Shown here: in pieces, positions 34,792-43,260 of the stretch
Numbering within the stretch: the stretch's first letter is position 1
How the letters are laid out: each line of letters opens with the position of its first letter
Source: Lutibacter sp.
Lineage (GTDB): Bacteria; Bacteroidota; Bacteroidia; Flavobacteriales; Flavobacteriaceae
Length of the DNA: 64,000 bases
Reading direction: 5' to 3'
NCBI RefSeq assembly: GCF_016342705.1
Contig: NZ_JAEINV010000002.1
Coordinates: 124,001-188,000, forward strand
Program-made: the position numbers and the translations under genes
The notes under the pieces: generated by a model
Database searches by the model: none
Told to the model about the DNA's origin: nothing
What the model saw: the letters and a program-made list of their open reading frames with translations, nothing else

Positions 34792-35401
34792 AAGGGATTT
34801 AAATAAAGAACAGGTTTTAGGTAAATATTTGGATGAAATTTATTTAGAATTAAATTTATATCTTATAAGAATCAATGATTTAGACCTACAACATAGGGGT
34901 GTAGATTTAATTTATGAAAAAAATGATACAAAATTCTATATTGATGAAAAAGCACAATTAGATTATGTAAATAGTGACCTTCCTACATTTACTTTTGAAT
35001 TATCCTATTTAAAAAATAATTATAACAAACTAGGTTGGTTAATTGATGATGATAAAATAACAACACACTACTTCCTTATAACAGGAATTTATGCAAATGA
35101 TGAAAAAGATTTATCAAAAGGAATTAGTAAATGTAAAATTACAAGTGTTGACAGAAAAAAATTAATTGACTATTTAAATTCAATTGGATTGACCCAAGAA
35201 AAATTATTTAACTATCAAACTGAAATAAGAGCCTCAAACAAAAAATTAAAAAAGACAGCCATAGCTGAGTTAAATGATAAAACTCAAGGCTGTCTTTTTT
35301 ATTCAAATCATTTAAAAGAAGAACCTATTAATCTTCAATTAAGATTAAAATTTTTAATAGAGAAAAATATAGCCAAAACAATTTACCCAAAAATTAATTA
35401 A
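34778..35401 (+). CDS. PD-(D/E)XK nuclease-like protein, probable second restriction subunit
   Basis: A 207-residue protein not assigned to a named family. Residues 36-60 contain GVDLIYEKNDTKFYIDEKAQ, with D43 and D56-x-K58 spaced like a PD-(D/E)XK active site. It lacks membrane or secretion signals. The gene overlaps the upstream endonuclease by 14 bp and the convergent methyltransferase gene by 8 bp, so it belongs to the restriction module. It may be a second subunit, a nicking partner or an accessory nuclease. Confidence 0.6.
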   Translation: MSFFKRDLNKEQVLGKYLDEIYLELNLYLIRINDLDLQHRGVDLIYEKNDTKFYIDEKAQLDYVNSDLPTFTFELSYLKNNYNKLGWLIDDDKITTHYFLITGIYANDEKDLSKGISKCKITSVDRKKLIDYLNSIGLTQEKLFNYQTEIRASNKKLKKTAIAELNDKTQGCLFYSNHLKEEPINLQLRLKFLIEKNIAKTIYPKIN

Positions 35402-36644
35402 TTCTATTCAAAAGTACTTCACTAATTTTTTCAATCACTCCAACCACTAAAGCATTTCCCATAAAAAATGCCCTTTTAGTATCAGTTATTCCATCAAGTT
35501 CTGTGTGATTATCTGGAAACATATTGAGTCTTTCTAACTCTATAGGTAATAACCTTCTTAATCCCTTTTTAGTTTTTACCACATGTTTAAATCTTGATGC
35601 AGATTTACCTCCTTCTCCTGTTATAATTGTTCTTGAAGAATTATTTAAATTGTCTGGAAATATCATACCTCCTTCTCCATAATTATATTTGAAACCATCC
35701 TTTGTTTCTCTAATCTCTTTCTTTGCCCCTTTTAAATATTCCCATTTATCAAATTCTTTTTCAGAAATAAAATATTCCTGAGGAACTTGATTAACATTAA
35801 TAAGAACATCCTTTAAATGGGTGCAAGGACCATCATATTCTGCTGATGTTTTCATTGTTAAGACCTCTCCATTCACAAAAAGTCCTCCTACTTCAAAAGG
35901 TGATAATTTTCCACCTTTATTAAAGTTGTCTGATATTTCTTGAACCTCTTGATTTAAATTAAACCTTGATAAGTTCTTTTGAAAACTTACAGGAAAACTT
36001 TCTGCTAATACTCCATTTTTTAAAACCCAATCCTCTTTATCAGATTTATTTAATTGTTTATAAAGATTTGTGGTATTAAGATAAGCTAAAATAAAAATTC
36101 TTCTCCTCCTTTGAGGCATTCCATAATCAGCTGCATTGATTACTTTCCATTCCACAGCATAACCTAAATCATCTAAAGATTTTAACATAATAGCAAAATC
36201 TCTTCCTCTCTGACTTGAAGGAGATTTTAATAACCTATCAACATTCTCTAAAAAAAGATATTTAGGTTTTTTCTTTTTTTCACTAAGAATTCTATATATC
36301 TCCCACCATAGGACACCTTTTTTACCTTGCAGTCCTTTAGAGTTTTTTAAAGTTGTAGCAACTGAATAATCTTGACAAGGAAATCCACCAACTAATAAAT
36401 CATGGTCAGGAATATCTTTAGTTTTAACTTCTGAAATGTTTTTATTACTATGGTTTTCTTTTCCAAACTTGTTTTCATAAACAATAGAGGCATGCTGTAT
36501 CTTAGTAGAAGGCTCCCATTGATTACTCCAAACAATATCAAATTTTTTGTCATCTACTTTATCATTACTATTTTCCAATCCTAATCTAAAGCCTCCAACT
36601 CCTGCAAATAATTCAACAACTTTAATATTTATTTTTTTACTCAT
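35394..36644 (-). CDS. DNA (cytosine-5-)-methyltransferase
   Basis: A 416-residue C5 methyltransferase of the restriction-modification module. Motif I ELFAGVGGFRLGLE (11-24), motif IV GGFPCQDYS with nucleophile C90, motif VI ENVDRLL (133-139), motif VIII QRRRR (178-182), and motif X FMGNALVVGV are all present. The target-recognition domain is about 200-330. The specificity cannot be read from sequence. It is convergent with the two nuclease genes. Confidence 0.92.
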   Translation of the reverse strand: MSKKINIKVVELFAGVGGFRLGLENSNDKVDDKKFDIVWSNQWEPSTKIQHASIVYENKFGKENHSNKNISEVKTKDIPDHDLLVGGFPCQDYSVATTLKNSKGLQGKKGVLWWEIYRILSEKKKKPKYLFLENVDRLLKSPSSQRGRDFAIMLKSLDDLGYAVEWKVINAADYGMPQRRRRIFILAYLNTTNLYKQLNKSDKEDWVLKNGVLAESFPVSFQKNLSRFNLNQEVQEISDNFNKGGKLSPFEVGGLFVNGEVLTMKTSAEYDGPCTHLKDVLINVNQVPQEYFISEKEFDKWEYLKGAKKEIRETKDGFKYNYGEGGMIFPDNLNNSSRTIITGEGGKSASRFKHVVKTKKGLRRLLPIELERLNMFPDNHTELDGITDTKRAFFMGNALVVGVIEKISEVLLNRIN

Positions 36645-36745
36645 TTTTAAAATTTAATTTTACAAAAATATATTAATTAACCCAAAGAAAATAATACTTT
36701 TAAAAGAAGTCCTATATCAAAAAATGATATAGGACATTCAATCAA

Positions 36746-37777
36746 TCAACTCAAAAACCAATGGTAATCTCTGTTACCTTTTAAAGCTTCAGAGACAGAA
36801 TTGGTAAACGTATGAGCATTCACATTTCTTTCCAAAAAGGAATCAATGTAGCTGCTCTTTACTGCACCTGTAAAGAGGTTGTATAAACTCCAGAGATTTA
36901 TATTCCCATTGTCATCTCTACAAAAACTTTCATCCTCATAGTAATCTTTAGCAACTGTATTGAGTTGTCCATCATTAAAAGTAAATTGAGGTAATTCCTG
37001 CTTTTTACTTTTGGGTAAATGATTGTATAATCTAGCTTTTCCCAAAATTTGAGCAAATTGTTTTTCTGTTAAATATTGTTGTTCCAACTCTTGCATTTGA
37101 TGTAAATGCTTCTCAGCATCATAACTTGAAAATAAGGTTATCATTTTCTGTTGTAACTCTTCAATACTCCCAACTCTTATTTCTTCTAAAAATCCATCAG
37201 TAGAAATACACAAATTAGTACAAACTGAATTTTTAAATCCAATAAACACCTTGAATTTTTCTATAGTTTTCTTGCTATAAAGATTTTCTTGGTTATATGC
37301 CCTAACACCCCCTACAGATAGGGATAAATCATTCCCTCCTATGGTTTTAACTACCCTAGGAATGTCTATAGTAACAGCCATTCTTTCATAGTAAATTGTC
37401 TTCTCATATGGAAGTAGCTCTTTTACTGGTTTTCTAATGGCTTCAGGAATTCTCCCTTTAATTTGATGTGAAACTCTAATTTCTGGGTGAGCTATATGTT
37501 GGTCTAGAAATACATTCCCTACACTGTTAAACATTGCTTCAATAAACTCCTGATGACTAATTGTACATTCGTTGTCTTTACTAAAAACTGGAATTGTACA
37601 ATCTTGCCTTAAATGATTGAGGCTAACAGGAATTGTGTTAGCCTCAATAAATGATGAATTACTACTCTTTAAACCACTATGAGGGCTTTGAGTATCACTT
37701 TCAATTATAATCTTTTTTAAACTATGAGGGAGCTGATTTACTACTTCCCTATTCCTATTTACTACTTGAAGTTCCAT
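36746..37777 (-). CDS. DUF3871-family protein
   Basis: A 343-residue protein starting at the ATG at 37777 (MELQVVNRNREVVN); a longer frame begins 69 bp upstream. Family marks are ISHQEFIEAMFNSVGNVF, HPEIRVSHQIKGRIPEA and DLSLSVGGVRAYNQENLY. DUF3871 is restricted to Bacteroidota mobile elements and resembles DUF932-type proteins. Function unknown. The gene overlaps the end of the ATPase gene by 23 bp, so the two products probably act together. Confidence 0.8.
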   Translation of the reverse strand: MELQVVNRNREVVNQLPHSLKKIIIESDTQSPHSGLKSSNSSFIEANTIPVSLNHLRQDCTIPVFSKDNECTISHQEFIEAMFNSVGNVFLDQHIAHPEIRVSHQIKGRIPEAIRKPVKELLPYEKTIYYERMAVTIDIPRVVKTIGGNDLSLSVGGVRAYNQENLYSKKTIEKFKVFIGFKNSVCTNLCISTDGFLEEIRVGSIEELQQKMITLFSSYDAEKHLHQMQELEQQYLTEKQFAQILGKARLYNHLPKSKKQELPQFTFNDGQLNTVAKDYYEDESFCRDDNGNINLWSLYNLFTGAVKSSYIDSFLERNVNAHTFTNSVSEALKGNRDYHWFLS

Positions 37778-38618
37778 TTTGACTGAATTTATTAATATTA
37801 ATAATTTGTTGATTTTTAAGTACCTCCTGTTGGTTTTGAAACTCATTAATTAATGAATCCTTATGAGCTATATTAGCAGTGTATAATGCTCTCAATTGCT
37901 CCAATGTACCACAAGCTTTAATTTGCTTTTTAATAGGTTCTAGGTCAGTTCCATTATTACACCACTCTTTAATTCTTCTTCCTGTTCCAGCTGTAATTAT
38001 AAATTCAGGTCTATCTGCAAACATTCCAGTTCTGTCTTTTGAACAAACAGCTAGATGATTTATATTGATGTCAAATACCAAGGTAAATTCATAATCAACT
38101 CCATCCCTTTGGATAGCTTTTAACCCAACTTTTTCTGGAACCATTTTTCCATTTTTATTGTTCAATACATAATCTTGTTTTGTTCTGATTGTTGCAATAA
38201 AATGAGCATCTGATTGCAAAATCTTATTGATAAAATTATTCTGCATTGGAGTAATTTTCCCCCAGTTTGTAAAACTGTTTCCTGGCATTGAAGAATGATA
38301 TTCAATTAAGTAATCCCAACAATGGCTTATTGAGTCAACTATTATAACTTCCATTCCTCCTTTTAAGCAAATATCAATTGCTTCAATATACTTTTCAGGA
38401 GTGAATGGTGGTGACATTGATAGCACATTATAATTGCCTAAATGAGCATACAAATCAGCACTTCCATTTTCTGTATCTATGACAGCTACTTTTGATAGAT
38501 TGTCATTGGTTAATCCTTTTGCCAACAATAAAGCTGACATACTTTTTCCTGCTCCACTAGGAGCTTGTAATGCCATTTTCATCTTAGCATTACTTCTAGT
38601 TGATTGTCTTAAATTCAT
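37755..38618 (-). CDS. RecA-like AAA ATPase (phage-type nucleotide-binding protein)
   Basis: A 287-residue protein with Walker A APSGAGKS (19-26) and a Walker B-like VIIVDSISH (about 88-97). It resembles the Sak4-type and AAA_24 single-strand annealing or recombination ATPases of phages and islands: KVAVIDTENGSADLYAHLG, IRTKQDYVLNNKNGK, and RDGVDYEFTLVFDI. It likely assists replication or recombination of the island. It is preceded by a terminator-inverted repeat combination and overlaps the DUF3871 gene. Confidence 0.82.
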   Translation of the reverse strand: MNLRQSTRSNAKMKMALQAPSGAGKSMSALLLAKGLTNDNLSKVAVIDTENGSADLYAHLGNYNVLSMSPPFTPEKYIEAIDICLKGGMEVIIVDSISHCWDYLIEYHSSMPGNSFTNWGKITPMQNNFINKILQSDAHFIATIRTKQDYVLNNKNGKMVPEKVGLKAIQRDGVDYEFTLVFDININHLAVCSKDRTGMFADRPEFIITAGTGRRIKEWCNNGTDLEPIKKQIKACGTLEQLRALYTANIAHKDSLINEFQNQQEVLKNQQIININKFSQNGTSSSK

Positions 38619-38659
38619 AATTTTTATATTTATTGTTATTAATTTTTAGGCATAAAAAA

Positions 38660-38680
38660 ACCTGCTAAAAATTAGCAGGT
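38660..38680 (-). terminator. Intrinsic terminator after the helicase gene
   Basis: On the minus strand ACCTGCTAA, short loop, TTAGCAGGT and a run of seven T. It lies immediately beyond island inverted repeat copy 2. Confidence 0.75.
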
Positions 38681-38683
38681 TGA

Positions 38684-38731
38684 AACCATTTTGTGATATC
38701 TACCTATATAAGTGGATATCACAAAATGGTT
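38684..38731. repeat. Island inverted repeat, copy 2
   Basis: A perfect 17-bp inverted repeat: AACCATTTTGTGATATC and GATATCACAAAATGGTT around a 14-bp centre (TACCTATATAAGTG). It lies between the helicase stop and a terminator, in the same orientation as copy 1. Confidence 0.85.
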
Positions 38732-38753
38732 TTGATTCTTTTTTAATATTAAT

Positions 38754-41201
38754 TCACTTTTTCACTTTACCAAATGGAGTTTCAAGATAAGACTCTATAT
38801 AAATAGGACAATAAAAACTATTAATTCCATTTGACAATGTGTTGTATTCCTTTCTCCCATTTAATCTTAAAACCAATCCCCTAGTCCCATTTTCATCTAA
38901 ATTTACCCCTCTTAAAGGAGGGTTTATTTCTCGAACATTAAATAATACAGTATAGATTTGTTTATATATGAAACCAATATTAATTTTTCTGAATAAATCA
39001 AAGGCATTCAATGAAATAAATTCATCTTCATTTTTAATAAGCCTACATATTTTAACTATTTCTTCTAGAATACTTCTGTATTGGTCCTTTAAATTATCAG
39101 ATTTATATTCTTTGTAAATAAAATCTCTTGTCCTTAAAAATTGATACAACATTTCAACTTGAAGCTCTAATTCTTTGCCAAGGACAACTAAATTTTCATT
39201 TCTAAATTCATAATTATTTGCATCAAGTAGATTAATATCTTTTGAAAAACTAACTAAATCTAATAAATAATTATATCTATCATATGAAATAATACCCTTT
39301 TTTCTGGTTCCTATTATTTGAAGGATTATTGATTTAAGTTTTACATTTACTCCTTTTCCCAATTCTTGACCATCAATATAAATTGTTCTATCATTAAAAA
39401 GGTACTTCAACAATTTAAATACTTCTAAATCTGGCAATCTATAGAGTTCTGGAACAAACCCATCTACTATTTCAGTATATACTGAACCATCTTCCAATTC
39501 CATTTCTCCCATTTCTATTAGATATTGTTCATTTATTAATCTATTGCAATCATCTAATAAGGTTTGAGAGTTAAAATCCACTCTTGGAGATGATAGATTA
39601 ATACTTTTTAGATTACAATTATGAAACTGATTATGGATAGCTGACCATATAACAATTGGAGTTAAACATTTTCCATAAAATAAGTACTCTAAGGTTAAAT
39701 ATTTTTGTGCATATTCCATAACCCACTCAAGATAAGATGGATATCTTAATGTTAGACCCATTCCTCTATTTGAATCTAAAATTTGATAATTATTAATTTC
39801 ATTTTCAGTTTTAGTGTACTTCTTATTATAATATTTTTTCAAAATTTTAGAATCATCATTACTTTCATATGGAAAAGATTTATAGTGATTCTTAAATCTA
39901 TGATATTGTGATAATTCCAAATCAATTGCATAATTTGTTCTTACTGGATATATTAGGTTCTTAGTTTTTCCCATCACCACATATATCTTGCCTTCACCTC
40001 TCATTCTTCCAATTGCTTGAAAAATAGAATTTACACCATCTGTAAATATTCCATATTTACCAAGTGAGTCACCTAAAACAGTTGAGTCAGGCATTACAAT
40101 AATAAAAGTTCCATTGGTAATATCAATTCCTGTATTAAATGTTGTACCAATATTGATATTATTCTTATTTATTTCAGTTGAATCTTGAGATAAAATATTG
40201 GAAGGTTTACTTACATGTAGTTTTAATTTATCCAAAACATTAAATTCCTTGAAAATTGAAAAAACATAATCATCTAACTTATTATTCCCTTCACCAACAA
40301 ATGATTTTGCCAATGTTCTTGTATAAGTTAATATGTTTAATGGAGTATTACTAGTTATTGCTTCTGTAATAATACTTTTTAAAATCAACATTAATTCCAT
40401 TGTATTATTCCCTGAATATCTTTTAGGGGTTATTAATAAGTGTAATTCAGCTTTTGGTTTCCTTTTCCTGTCTGAATTAATTAAGAGAATATTAAACTTA
40501 GTTAAATTTGAAAGCATCCTAACAACCATCAATGAAGCTTCATTATATGTTGCACTTATGTAGTAAATTTTTCTAGTTATTGACTGAAATTTTAAAAAAG
40601 AGAATATATTTTCAGAAGTAAAATTGTGTATAGCTGAATGAATTTCATCAAAGAAGAAAACTAATTTTCTATTTCTTTGATTAGCTCTCAAAATAAAATC
40701 ATTAAGGTATTTTTTCTTAATTTCTTTTTGTTCAAAAAAATCTCCTGAATTCCTTAATAACAAGTTTACAGTAACAATATGAATCCTTCTGCTTATAATC
40801 CAATTAAAATGACCAATATTTGTTGAATTTTCTAAATCAAATATTGTAGCAACTGCATCATCAGAAATTTCATTTCTAATTTTTTCAGCATACTTACTTA
40901 CTAAAGACCTTAATGGAACTGCAACAACAATGATATCATTAGTTTCTTCAAAATGCTTTTTTATTGCTTTAAAAACAGCTGTAGTTTTACCTTGTCCAGT
41001 TGCAGCATTAATTACAACAGAATTTTCCTCATTTATATTTTCCTCAACTACTTGAAGAATTTCATCACTAACATATCCTTCACTATTTGGGGTAACTTCA
41101 TTTTCAACTACTGTAAATTCAGATTCACTAAAGTCTTCTTTTGAAAATTTTCTATATACAATATCTAAATCCTTTACTTTAAAGCCTTGGCTATTCTCCA
41201 T
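38754..41201 (-). CDS. DEAD/DEAH-box SF2 helicase of the island
   Basis: An 815-residue protein. Walker A NAATGQGKTTA (65-75), motif Ia VAVPLRSLVSKY, Walker B FFFDEIHS (D185-H188), then motif III YISATYNEA, motif V NIGTTFNTGID and motif VI IFQAIGRMRGEGK (near 398). The C-terminal 400 residues have no recognised domain, which exceeds the length of a plain helicase. It probably drives replication or unwinding of the excised element. No primase or relaxase motif is apparent. Confidence 0.83.
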   Translation of the reverse strand: MENSQGFKVKDLDIVYRKFSKEDFSESEFTVVENEVTPNSEGYVSDEILQVVEENINEENSVVINAATGQGKTTAVFKAIKKHFEETNDIIVVAVPLRSLVSKYAEKIRNEISDDAVATIFDLENSTNIGHFNWIISRRIHIVTVNLLLRNSGDFFEQKEIKKKYLNDFILRANQRNRKLVFFFDEIHSAIHNFTSENIFSFLKFQSITRKIYYISATYNEASLMVVRMLSNLTKFNILLINSDRKRKPKAELHLLITPKRYSGNNTMELMLILKSIITEAITSNTPLNILTYTRTLAKSFVGEGNNKLDDYVFSIFKEFNVLDKLKLHVSKPSNILSQDSTEINKNNINIGTTFNTGIDITNGTFIIVMPDSTVLGDSLGKYGIFTDGVNSIFQAIGRMRGEGKIYVVMGKTKNLIYPVRTNYAIDLELSQYHRFKNHYKSFPYESNDDSKILKKYYNKKYTKTENEINNYQILDSNRGMGLTLRYPSYLEWVMEYAQKYLTLEYLFYGKCLTPIVIWSAIHNQFHNCNLKSINLSSPRVDFNSQTLLDDCNRLINEQYLIEMGEMELEDGSVYTEIVDGFVPELYRLPDLEVFKLLKYLFNDRTIYIDGQELGKGVNVKLKSIILQIIGTRKKGIISYDRYNYLLDLVSFSKDINLLDANNYEFRNENLVVLGKELELQVEMLYQFLRTRDFIYKEYKSDNLKDQYRSILEEIVKICRLIKNEDEFISLNAFDLFRKINIGFIYKQIYTVLFNVREINPPLRGVNLDENGTRGLVLRLNGRKEYNTLSNGINSFYCPIYIESYLETPFGKVKK

Positions 41202-41301
41202 ATTAATTTAAAATTAAATCCTTTACTTCAAATTTAATTTCTTTGCTAGAATATTATAGAATTTCTAGAGTTTTTTTAGAAAATAATCTAATTATATGGT
41301 T

Positions 41302-41325
41302 TATATACTCTTTAATGACTATGAG
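41302..41325 (-). promoter_or_regulatory. CTCATAGT...TTAAAGAG motif upstream of the helicase gene
   Basis: The minus strand reads CTCATAGTCATTAAAGAG followed by TATATA, about 100 bp before the helicase ATG. The gene at 28668 has the same motif at 28703-28727 (CTCATAGTTTTTAAAGAG, then ATATATA). They may be binding sites or promoters specific to the island. Confidence 0.4.
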
Positions 41326-41345
41326 GGCTTCTTATTCTCTAGGTC

Positions 41346-41376
41346 ATAAAAAAACCACCCCCATTTAGGAGGTGGT
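41346..41376 (-). terminator. Terminator of the integrase gene
   Basis: On the minus strand ACCACCTCC, loop TAAAT, GGGGGTGGT (9-bp stem, one G-T pair) followed by a T-run. It separates the integrase from the helicase transcript. Confidence 0.75.
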
Positions 41377-41432
41377 AAAATTGCTATGAAAAAGATTGCA
41401 GGAAAAATAACCTGCATTTCAAATGTAATAAA

Positions 41433-42632
41433 TTATTTTAACTTATCATTTAATTTCTTCATTTGCTCACTAACTTTCTTTTGGACTACCTTGCCATAAC
41501 TATCCTCTGTTATAGTGATGCTACTATGTCCCATAAGTTGACTTACAATCTCCATTGGTACATCATTATACAACAATACTGTACTGGCAAATGTCTTTCT
41601 TGCTGTATGAGTTGTCAGTCTTTTGTTAATCCCAAGTATTGGTGCAATTTCCTTCAGATAGGAATTATACCTCTGGTTACTTACAACACTAAATACAAAC
41701 TTAGAATCAGTATCAGCATACTTGTCAATTAATTCTTGTGCTTTTGGCAATATTGGAACTGCAATATTTTTTTGTGTTTTTTCTCTTATCATTTCTATCC
41801 AACTCATACCATCAAAACCTTTCACTAAATGCTCCTTTTTTAGATTTTTAATTTCATTGTAAGCTAGACCTGTATAACAACTAAATACAAACCAGTCTTT
41901 CACCAATTGTAATCTTGATTGTGCAAATTGGTGCTTTTCTAATGTTTCTAATTCATCTACAGATAAAAACACAATCTCAGTTTTTACATTTTTTGTTTTA
42001 TACAACATAAATGGGTCTCTCTCCAAATAGCCTTTTGACAACGCAACCTTTATTGGTTTTCTAAACCTTTGGATTGATTTATTAATAGTAATTTGCTTTT
42101 GATTTTCTTGAACTTTTAAATAATATTCAAAATCTATTAAAAACTGTAATGTCAATTTTTTTAATGGGAAATCATTGATTTTATATTTCCATTTTATAAA
42201 GGATTTTACATTGTTTCTAACATAATGGAATTTATTCCAAGTTACCTGTTTTAAATCTATCCCAATAAGCTTTTTAAGCATATTTAAGTAACTTTCAAAC
42301 ACTTCTAACACACTGTGTTCTTTGGCTATTTTCTTGCCTTTATACAGCATGTAAATATCCTCTACAATAAAGCTGTTTTCATGAATTTGGAGCATTAAAA
42401 AAGCCTTATTAATTTTACTTTTAATAAGGCTTAGTTGTGTATTGATGTAATTATTTTCATCATTGGGTGGTGCAGCAATTTGATGACCACTATCCCAATA
42501 TTCAGGTTTTATAAATAACCCTGTTGAGAATTCTTTTCTACTTTTATTGTAGGTGATTCTGCATAATATTGGACAAATTCCTTTTTTATTTATCTTGGTT
42601 TTATCTATATAAAATCTTATTGTAATTTTCAT
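41433..42632 (-). CDS. int: Tyrosine-type site-specific recombinase (island integrase)
   Basis: A 399-residue integrase with N-terminal arm-binding domain (about 1-85), SAM-like core-binding domain (about 105-205) and catalytic domain. HTARKTF (H342, R345), GHSS (H369) and the nucleophile in SYGKV (Y379) are present. The first catalytic Arg is missing: the box reads TGLAYNEI where other tyrosine recombinases have TGLRxxE. The same loss is known in the CTnDOT integrase subfamily of Bacteroidota. It sits beside the tRNA-side att site and presumably inserts and excises the island. Confidence 0.93.
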   Translation of the reverse strand: MKITIRFYIDKTKINKKGICPILCRITYNKSRKEFSTGLFIKPEYWDSGHQIAAPPNDENNYINTQLSLIKSKINKAFLMLQIHENSFIVEDIYMLYKGKKIAKEHSVLEVFESYLNMLKKLIGIDLKQVTWNKFHYVRNNVKSFIKWKYKINDFPLKKLTLQFLIDFEYYLKVQENQKQITINKSIQRFRKPIKVALSKGYLERDPFMLYKTKNVKTEIVFLSVDELETLEKHQFAQSRLQLVKDWFVFSCYTGLAYNEIKNLKKEHLVKGFDGMSWIEMIREKTQKNIAVPILPKAQELIDKYADTDSKFVFSVVSNQRYNSYLKEIAPILGINKRLTTHTARKTFASTVLLYNDVPMEIVSQLMGHSSITITEDSYGKVVQKKVSEQMKKLNDKLK

Positions 42633-42663
42633 AATGTATTATTTTGTGGTGAATTAAAAAATG

Positions 42664-42704
42664 GGGCACCTTTTAAAAAAGTTGGGCACCTTATAGGGCA
42701 CCTT
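42664..42704. repeat. Three direct repeats GGGCACCTT, candidate integrase arm sites
   Basis: Copies at 42664-42672, 42684-42692 and 42696-42704 (each GGGCACCTT, spacing 20 and 12 bp), immediately upstream of the integrase gene and 160-230 bp inside the tRNA-side junction. Short direct repeats in this position are typical arm-type binding sites; no copy is visible near the other end. Confidence 0.5.
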
Positions 42705-42820
42705 TTTTTTATCAAAAAAGTTGGCAAGTTGGCATTTTAGTATTCTGAGAAGTTTAGATGCAATGAATGCATACAATGCAATAATAACAAGTAAAATGAA
42801 GTGTTTGTAACTGTTATAAA

Positions 42821-42850
42821 CAAAAAAAACCTTACTATTTCTAGTAAGGC
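42821..42850 (-). terminator. Island-supplied terminator for tRNA-Asn
   Basis: On the minus strand CCTTACTA, GAAA, TAGTAAGG and eight T. It lies just inside the island, downstream of the tRNA, where the chromosome's own tRNA terminator has been displaced to 27911-27940. Confidence 0.7.
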
Positions 42851-42861
42851 TTTAACAAAAG

Positions 42862-42889
42862 TTGCTCCCCCTCTTGGGCTCGAACCAAG
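42862..42889. repeat. attR: tRNA-side copy of the 28-bp att core
   Basis: Identical to 27945-27972. It lies within the 3' half of the intact tRNA-Asn, so insertion regenerated a complete tRNA. Confidence 0.85.
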
Positions 42890-42938
42890 GACCCTCTGAT
42901 TAACAGTCAGATGCTCTAACCAACTGAGCTAAGGAGGA
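42865..42938 (-). tRNA. tRNA-Asn (anticodon GTT)
   Basis: A 74-nt cloverleaf on the minus strand. The acceptor stem TCCTCCT pairs with AGGGGGA, the anticodon loop reads CTGTTAA with anticodon GTT, and the T-arm has GGTTCGAGCC. The discriminator is G and CCA is not encoded. It is the attachment site of the island. Confidence 0.97.
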
Positions 42939-43260
42939 ATTTATTCTCTTTTGCGAGTGCAAATATACAAGGTTTTCTTTTTTCTGCAACAATTTTTAAT
43001 AAAAAAATTAATCTTTTTTAAAAATCATCTGTAAGTAATTGAAAACTAAATTTAAACATCAATAAAAAATTATCCTTTTTTTAGTAACTTGTTATTAATT
43101 CTTTTAAAAAAACCCCGTTTAAAAACACATTTTTATATACAAGTGTGGTTTTTTGATAAAAATATAATTATTTCAAAAATAAATCAATTAAAATGGTTAT
43201 TATCCTAAAAATTGTATTTTTACCCAGTAAAATAATACATATAGACTACTAACAAATACT
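42939..43260. other. Gene-free stretch upstream of sucA
   Basis: Very AT-rich 322-bp gap carrying the promoter of tRNA-Asn (minus strand) and presumably that of sucA. I see no ORF, repeat or hairpin of note. TTGTATTTTTA, about 45 bp before the ATG, is a weak match to the TAnnTTTG type of Bacteroidota promoter. Confidence 0.3.

Larger units (their letters stand above)
27945..42889. mobile_element. Integrated island at tRNA-Asn (14.9 kb)
   Basis: Bounded by an identical 28-bp direct repeat (27945-27972 and 42862-42889) that is the 3' end of tRNA-Asn. A tyrosine recombinase gene lies next to the tRNA-side junction. The contents run in two opposing blocks: a minus-strand backbone (small ORFs, RadC, DUF3871, RecA-like ATPase, SF2 helicase, integrase) and a plus-strand cargo block (30456-35401). 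The module also carries a C5 methyltransferase. No relaxase, coupling protein, conjugation or capsid gene is recognisable. Confidence 0.85.

Noticed and set aside
38684-38731. CRISPR-like palindromic repeat
   Set aside because: Only two copies, 9 kb apart, no spacer array and no cas genes.
42700-42800. ATGCAATGAATGCATACAATGCA cluster as integrase core site
   Set aside because: It lies inside the island and is not duplicated at the left end; the 28-bp tRNA repeat is the clear core.
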